A program made the position numbers and the translations under genes. This document shows positions 7,915-9,077 of a DNA stretch of 9,077 bases, one piece after another; position 1 is the stretch's first letter, and each line of letters starts with the position of its first letter. Source of the stretch: Acidobacteriota bacterium (GTDB lineage: Bacteria > Acidobacteriota > Terriglobia > Terriglobales > Acidobacteriaceae); contig QIAR01000207.1 of NCBI GenBank assembly GCA_003225595.1, positions 1 to 9,077 of the forward strand. The letters run 5' to 3'. Below the pieces are notes generated by a model. That model saw nothing but the letters and a program-made list of their open reading frames with translations, had not been told where the DNA came from and made no database searches.

Positions 7915-8371
7915 GAGGCAGAAGAAGAAGGGAGCCGCTATCCACACTTATCGGCTCGCTCTAGCCGCGTCCTCAGGTTCCCCCCGCGACAAGGTATTCG
8001 TGGACGAGGTCCACAAACGGCTCGAAGGCCTGGGCGCGAATTCCTGGAAGCCACTGTACGGTACCTACCCCGGAGGCGACGAACTCAGCCGGATGCGCAC
8101 AATTAAGCTTCCGCGTTTGATACCGGGAACGGTCAGCGGCGAAGTTTTTTTGCTTCTCGGGCCGCGATCTAAAGTCCAGGATGTCAAGTTCATCAGGGGA
8201 TCGGACGAGCTGAAATCGGCCATAAGAGCGTTGAGTTCAACATCCATCAACCAGCCGTTCCCTGATGACGGTCCTACACACTTGGTGCGTCGCGGGATAC
8301 TGGGTTGCTACTCCGCCACAGGGTGTAGCCTGGTTTTGCTGCCACTCGAGTTAGTGCGCTCGGTCGACTAG
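7853..8371 (+). CDS. C-terminal fragment: last TPR and TonB-C-like domain
   Basis: Homology begins at about 7903 (GQVYERQKKK); the codons from the ATG at 7853 up to there are out-of-frame reading of the previous TPR. After the final TPR helix (AAIHTYRLALAAS) come about 100 residues beginning LSRMRTIKLPRL. The pattern GxVxxLxxxGPxxKVQDVKFxxGSxxL resembles the TonB C-terminal / energy-transducer fold, which here would more likely be a structural module than a real TonB. The tail has two cysteines, in LGCY and TGCS, that may form a disulfide in the periplasm. The stop TAG at 8369-8371 ends the composite gene; the neighbour is convergent. Confidence 0.7.
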   Translation: MLPGRSGKTGWWEIISGQVYERQKKKGAAIHTYRLALAASSGSPRDKVFVDEVHKRLEGLGANSWKPLYGTYPGGDELSRMRTIKLPRLIPGTVSGEVFLLLGPRSKVQDVKFIRGSDELKSAIRALSSTSINQPFPDDGPTHLVRRGILGCYSATGCSLVLLPLELVRSVD

Positions 8372-8379
8372 GACGCATC

Positions 8380-8402
8380 GGCTGCCCAATGCAGAAGCAG
8401 CC
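8380..8402 (+). terminator. Weak stem-loop after the DUF3857/TPR gene
   Basis: GGCTGC (8380-8385) pairs with GCAGCC (8397-8402) across an 11-base loop, nine bases after the stop at 8371. The following bases (CGCCTTTG) are only slightly T-rich, so intrinsic termination is uncertain. The 118-base convergent gap also holds the direct repeat CTTTTTGC at 8454-8461 and 8465-8472. Confidence 0.25.
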
Positions 8403-8489
8403 CGCCTTTGAGACGCTATGGTTGAAGCCGTCCCAACACGCCGGATGCCTTAGCTTTTTGCGCACTTTTTGCAAAGGGCTGGGTTGGTC

Positions 8490-8906
8490 TCAACGCCTCA
8501 CAGCTTTCTTCTTCGGTCTCCCGCCTAGCCTTCCGTTGGCTTTGGAAGCGGCTCTCTTCGCCGCGCTTCTGGACTTGCCTCCAATTTGACCGAGCCTGGA
8601 TGCCATCCAGCGCTTCGAGCCAAGGAAGCCTTCTAACAGGCCGGGCAGGTAGAGGTCTGCATCCAGCTTGGGAAAGTGAATCCCGAAGCCCGATGGACTG
8701 ATCTCGATTTCTTCAAGCTGCGATGGCTTGGCATTTTCCAAGCCTTGCGCATCGCGTGGCGAGAAACTCAGGTCCAAGTTTGAGCTGAGATGAATTACGA
8801 TGCGTCCGCTGGCGCGGTCATAGTGCGCGGCAATGGCCCTGGGGATTGCCGCCTGCCGGTCCTTAGCACGCCGGTTCGCCAGTTCGAAATTGTCACAGAT
8901 TGCCAT
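8490..8906 (-). CDS. DUF2442 domain protein with basic C-terminal tail
   Basis: A 138-residue protein starting at the ATG 8906, preceded by a good purine-rich site (GGGAGAG, about five bases before it). A reading from TTG 8939 is also open but lies inside the upstream gene and lacks support. Residues about 20-93 match the DUF2442 pattern: a short beta hairpin (GRIVIHLSS), an SPxDAQGL segment and GFGIHFPKLDADLYLPGLL (73-91). Residues 101-138 are unusually basic, with GQIGGKSRSAAKRAASKANG and GGRPKKK, suggesting nucleic-acid contact. The start overlaps the end of the DUF4160 gene by 14 bases, so translation is probably coupled. DUF2442 proteins are commonly encoded beside DUF4160 proteins, and the pair has the layout of a toxin-antitoxin module; which member would be which, and whether it is one at all, is not shown here. 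Confidence 0.88.
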   Translation of the reverse strand: MAICDNFELANRRAKDRQAAIPRAIAAHYDRASGRIVIHLSSNLDLSFSPRDAQGLENAKPSQLEEIEISPSGFGIHFPKLDADLYLPGLLEGFLGSKRWMASRLGQIGGKSRSAAKRAASKANGRLGGRPKKKAVRR

Positions 8907-9077
8907 GAATGCTCTCCCATGCTCCACATAGCGCTGCAAGATGATTCCTTAACACTCTTTCGATATGTGTGACTTCACGCCGTGAGAATCCGTAGTTTTC
9001 CCGAACCTCTACAGGCCCTGCCGGGCAGTTCAAGTTGAACACCGCTTCATAACCCCTTCCGATCACGTGCACGTGAT
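8893..9077 (-). CDS. DUF4160 domain protein, partial (N-terminus off the right edge)
   Basis: The minus strand from the right edge to a TGA at 8893-8895 reads 60 residues beginning HVHVIGRGYEAVFNL. The opening HVHV is the typical conserved core of DUF4160 proteins (PPHVHV), followed by a beta strand with acidic and aromatic residues and then the C-terminal helix GFSRREVTHIERVLRNHLAA, a family hallmark. Usual length is about 80-100 residues, so only the first 20-35 residues and the promoter are missing. The last 14 bases overlap the start of the DUF2442 gene. The molecular role of the family is not established; an association with toxin-antitoxin-like pairs is inferred from the small size, overlap and partner. 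Confidence 0.85.
   Translation of the reverse strand, partial: HVHVIGRGYEAVFNLNCPAGPVEVRENYGFSRREVTHIERVLRNHLAALCGAWESIHGNL

Larger units (their letters stand above)
5126..8371 (+). pseudogene. Exported DUF3857/transglutaminase-like/TPR protein, interrupted by two compensating frameshifts
   Basis: Three open frames together read as one protein of about 1,081 residues. Order: signal peptide (1-23, cleavage after VYA), DUF3857 (about 40-250), transglutaminase-like core (about 285-395), a linker and second beta-rich region (about 430-660), about eight TPRs (about 664-950), and a TonB-C-like end (about 985-1081). The frame slips by -1 (one base missing) near 6439-6444 and by +1 (one extra G) in the GGG at 7900-7902, so the last section returns to the original frame. 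Protein similarity continues through both breaks (ending ...NDAGTLEGK and beginning ...GQVYERQ). Both events sit in short homopolymer runs, which fits either sequencing/assembly errors in an intact gene or a young pseudogene. No other stops interrupt it. Intact relatives would be periplasmic or surface proteins; their function is not established. Confidence 0.8.

Noticed and set aside
8454..8472. Direct repeat CTTTTTGC twice, three bases apart
   Set aside because: Too short, with only two copies and no GC-rich stem; it is compatible with chance in a short convergent gap. It is not a CRISPR or a clear terminator.

Overview
The window looks like a chromosomal segment of a high-GC Gram-negative bacterium, most probably an Acidobacteriota (Terriglobia-like). 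I infer this from the resemblance of the multi-GAF sensor, the GluRS and the DUF3857/transglutaminase/TPR protein to acidobacterial families, without any database search. No rRNA, tRNA, insertion sequence, prophage or CRISPR array is visible.

Layout from left to right. (1) Positions 1-2081, minus strand: a membrane sensor with about six or seven membrane helices followed by three GAF domains; its C-terminal output domain lies beyond the left edge. (2) A 230-base divergent intergenic region with a candidate promoter for gltX. (3) Positions 2312-3811, plus: glutamyl-tRNA synthetase (gltX). (4) Positions 3989-5008, plus: a zinc-dependent medium-chain alcohol dehydrogenase with complete metal and NAD motifs. 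(5) Positions 5126-8371, plus: one very large exported protein (signal peptide, DUF3857, transglutaminase-like core, about eight TPRs, TonB-C-like end). It is interrupted by two frameshifts that cancel each other, so it appears as three overlapping open frames. (6) Positions 8490-9077, minus and convergent: an overlapping two-gene unit, a DUF4160 protein (cut by the right edge) followed by a DUF2442 protein with a very basic tail. This is a candidate toxin-antitoxin-like pair of unproven function.

The genes do not form one pathway. gltX is housekeeping, the dehydrogenase and the exported TPR protein each seem to be independently transcribed, and the DUF4160/DUF2442 pair is the only clear translationally coupled operon. 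The most notable items are the doubly frameshifted giant gene, the DUF4160/DUF2442 module, and a stem-loop in the presumed leader of the giant gene. I found no convincing wholly novel system.
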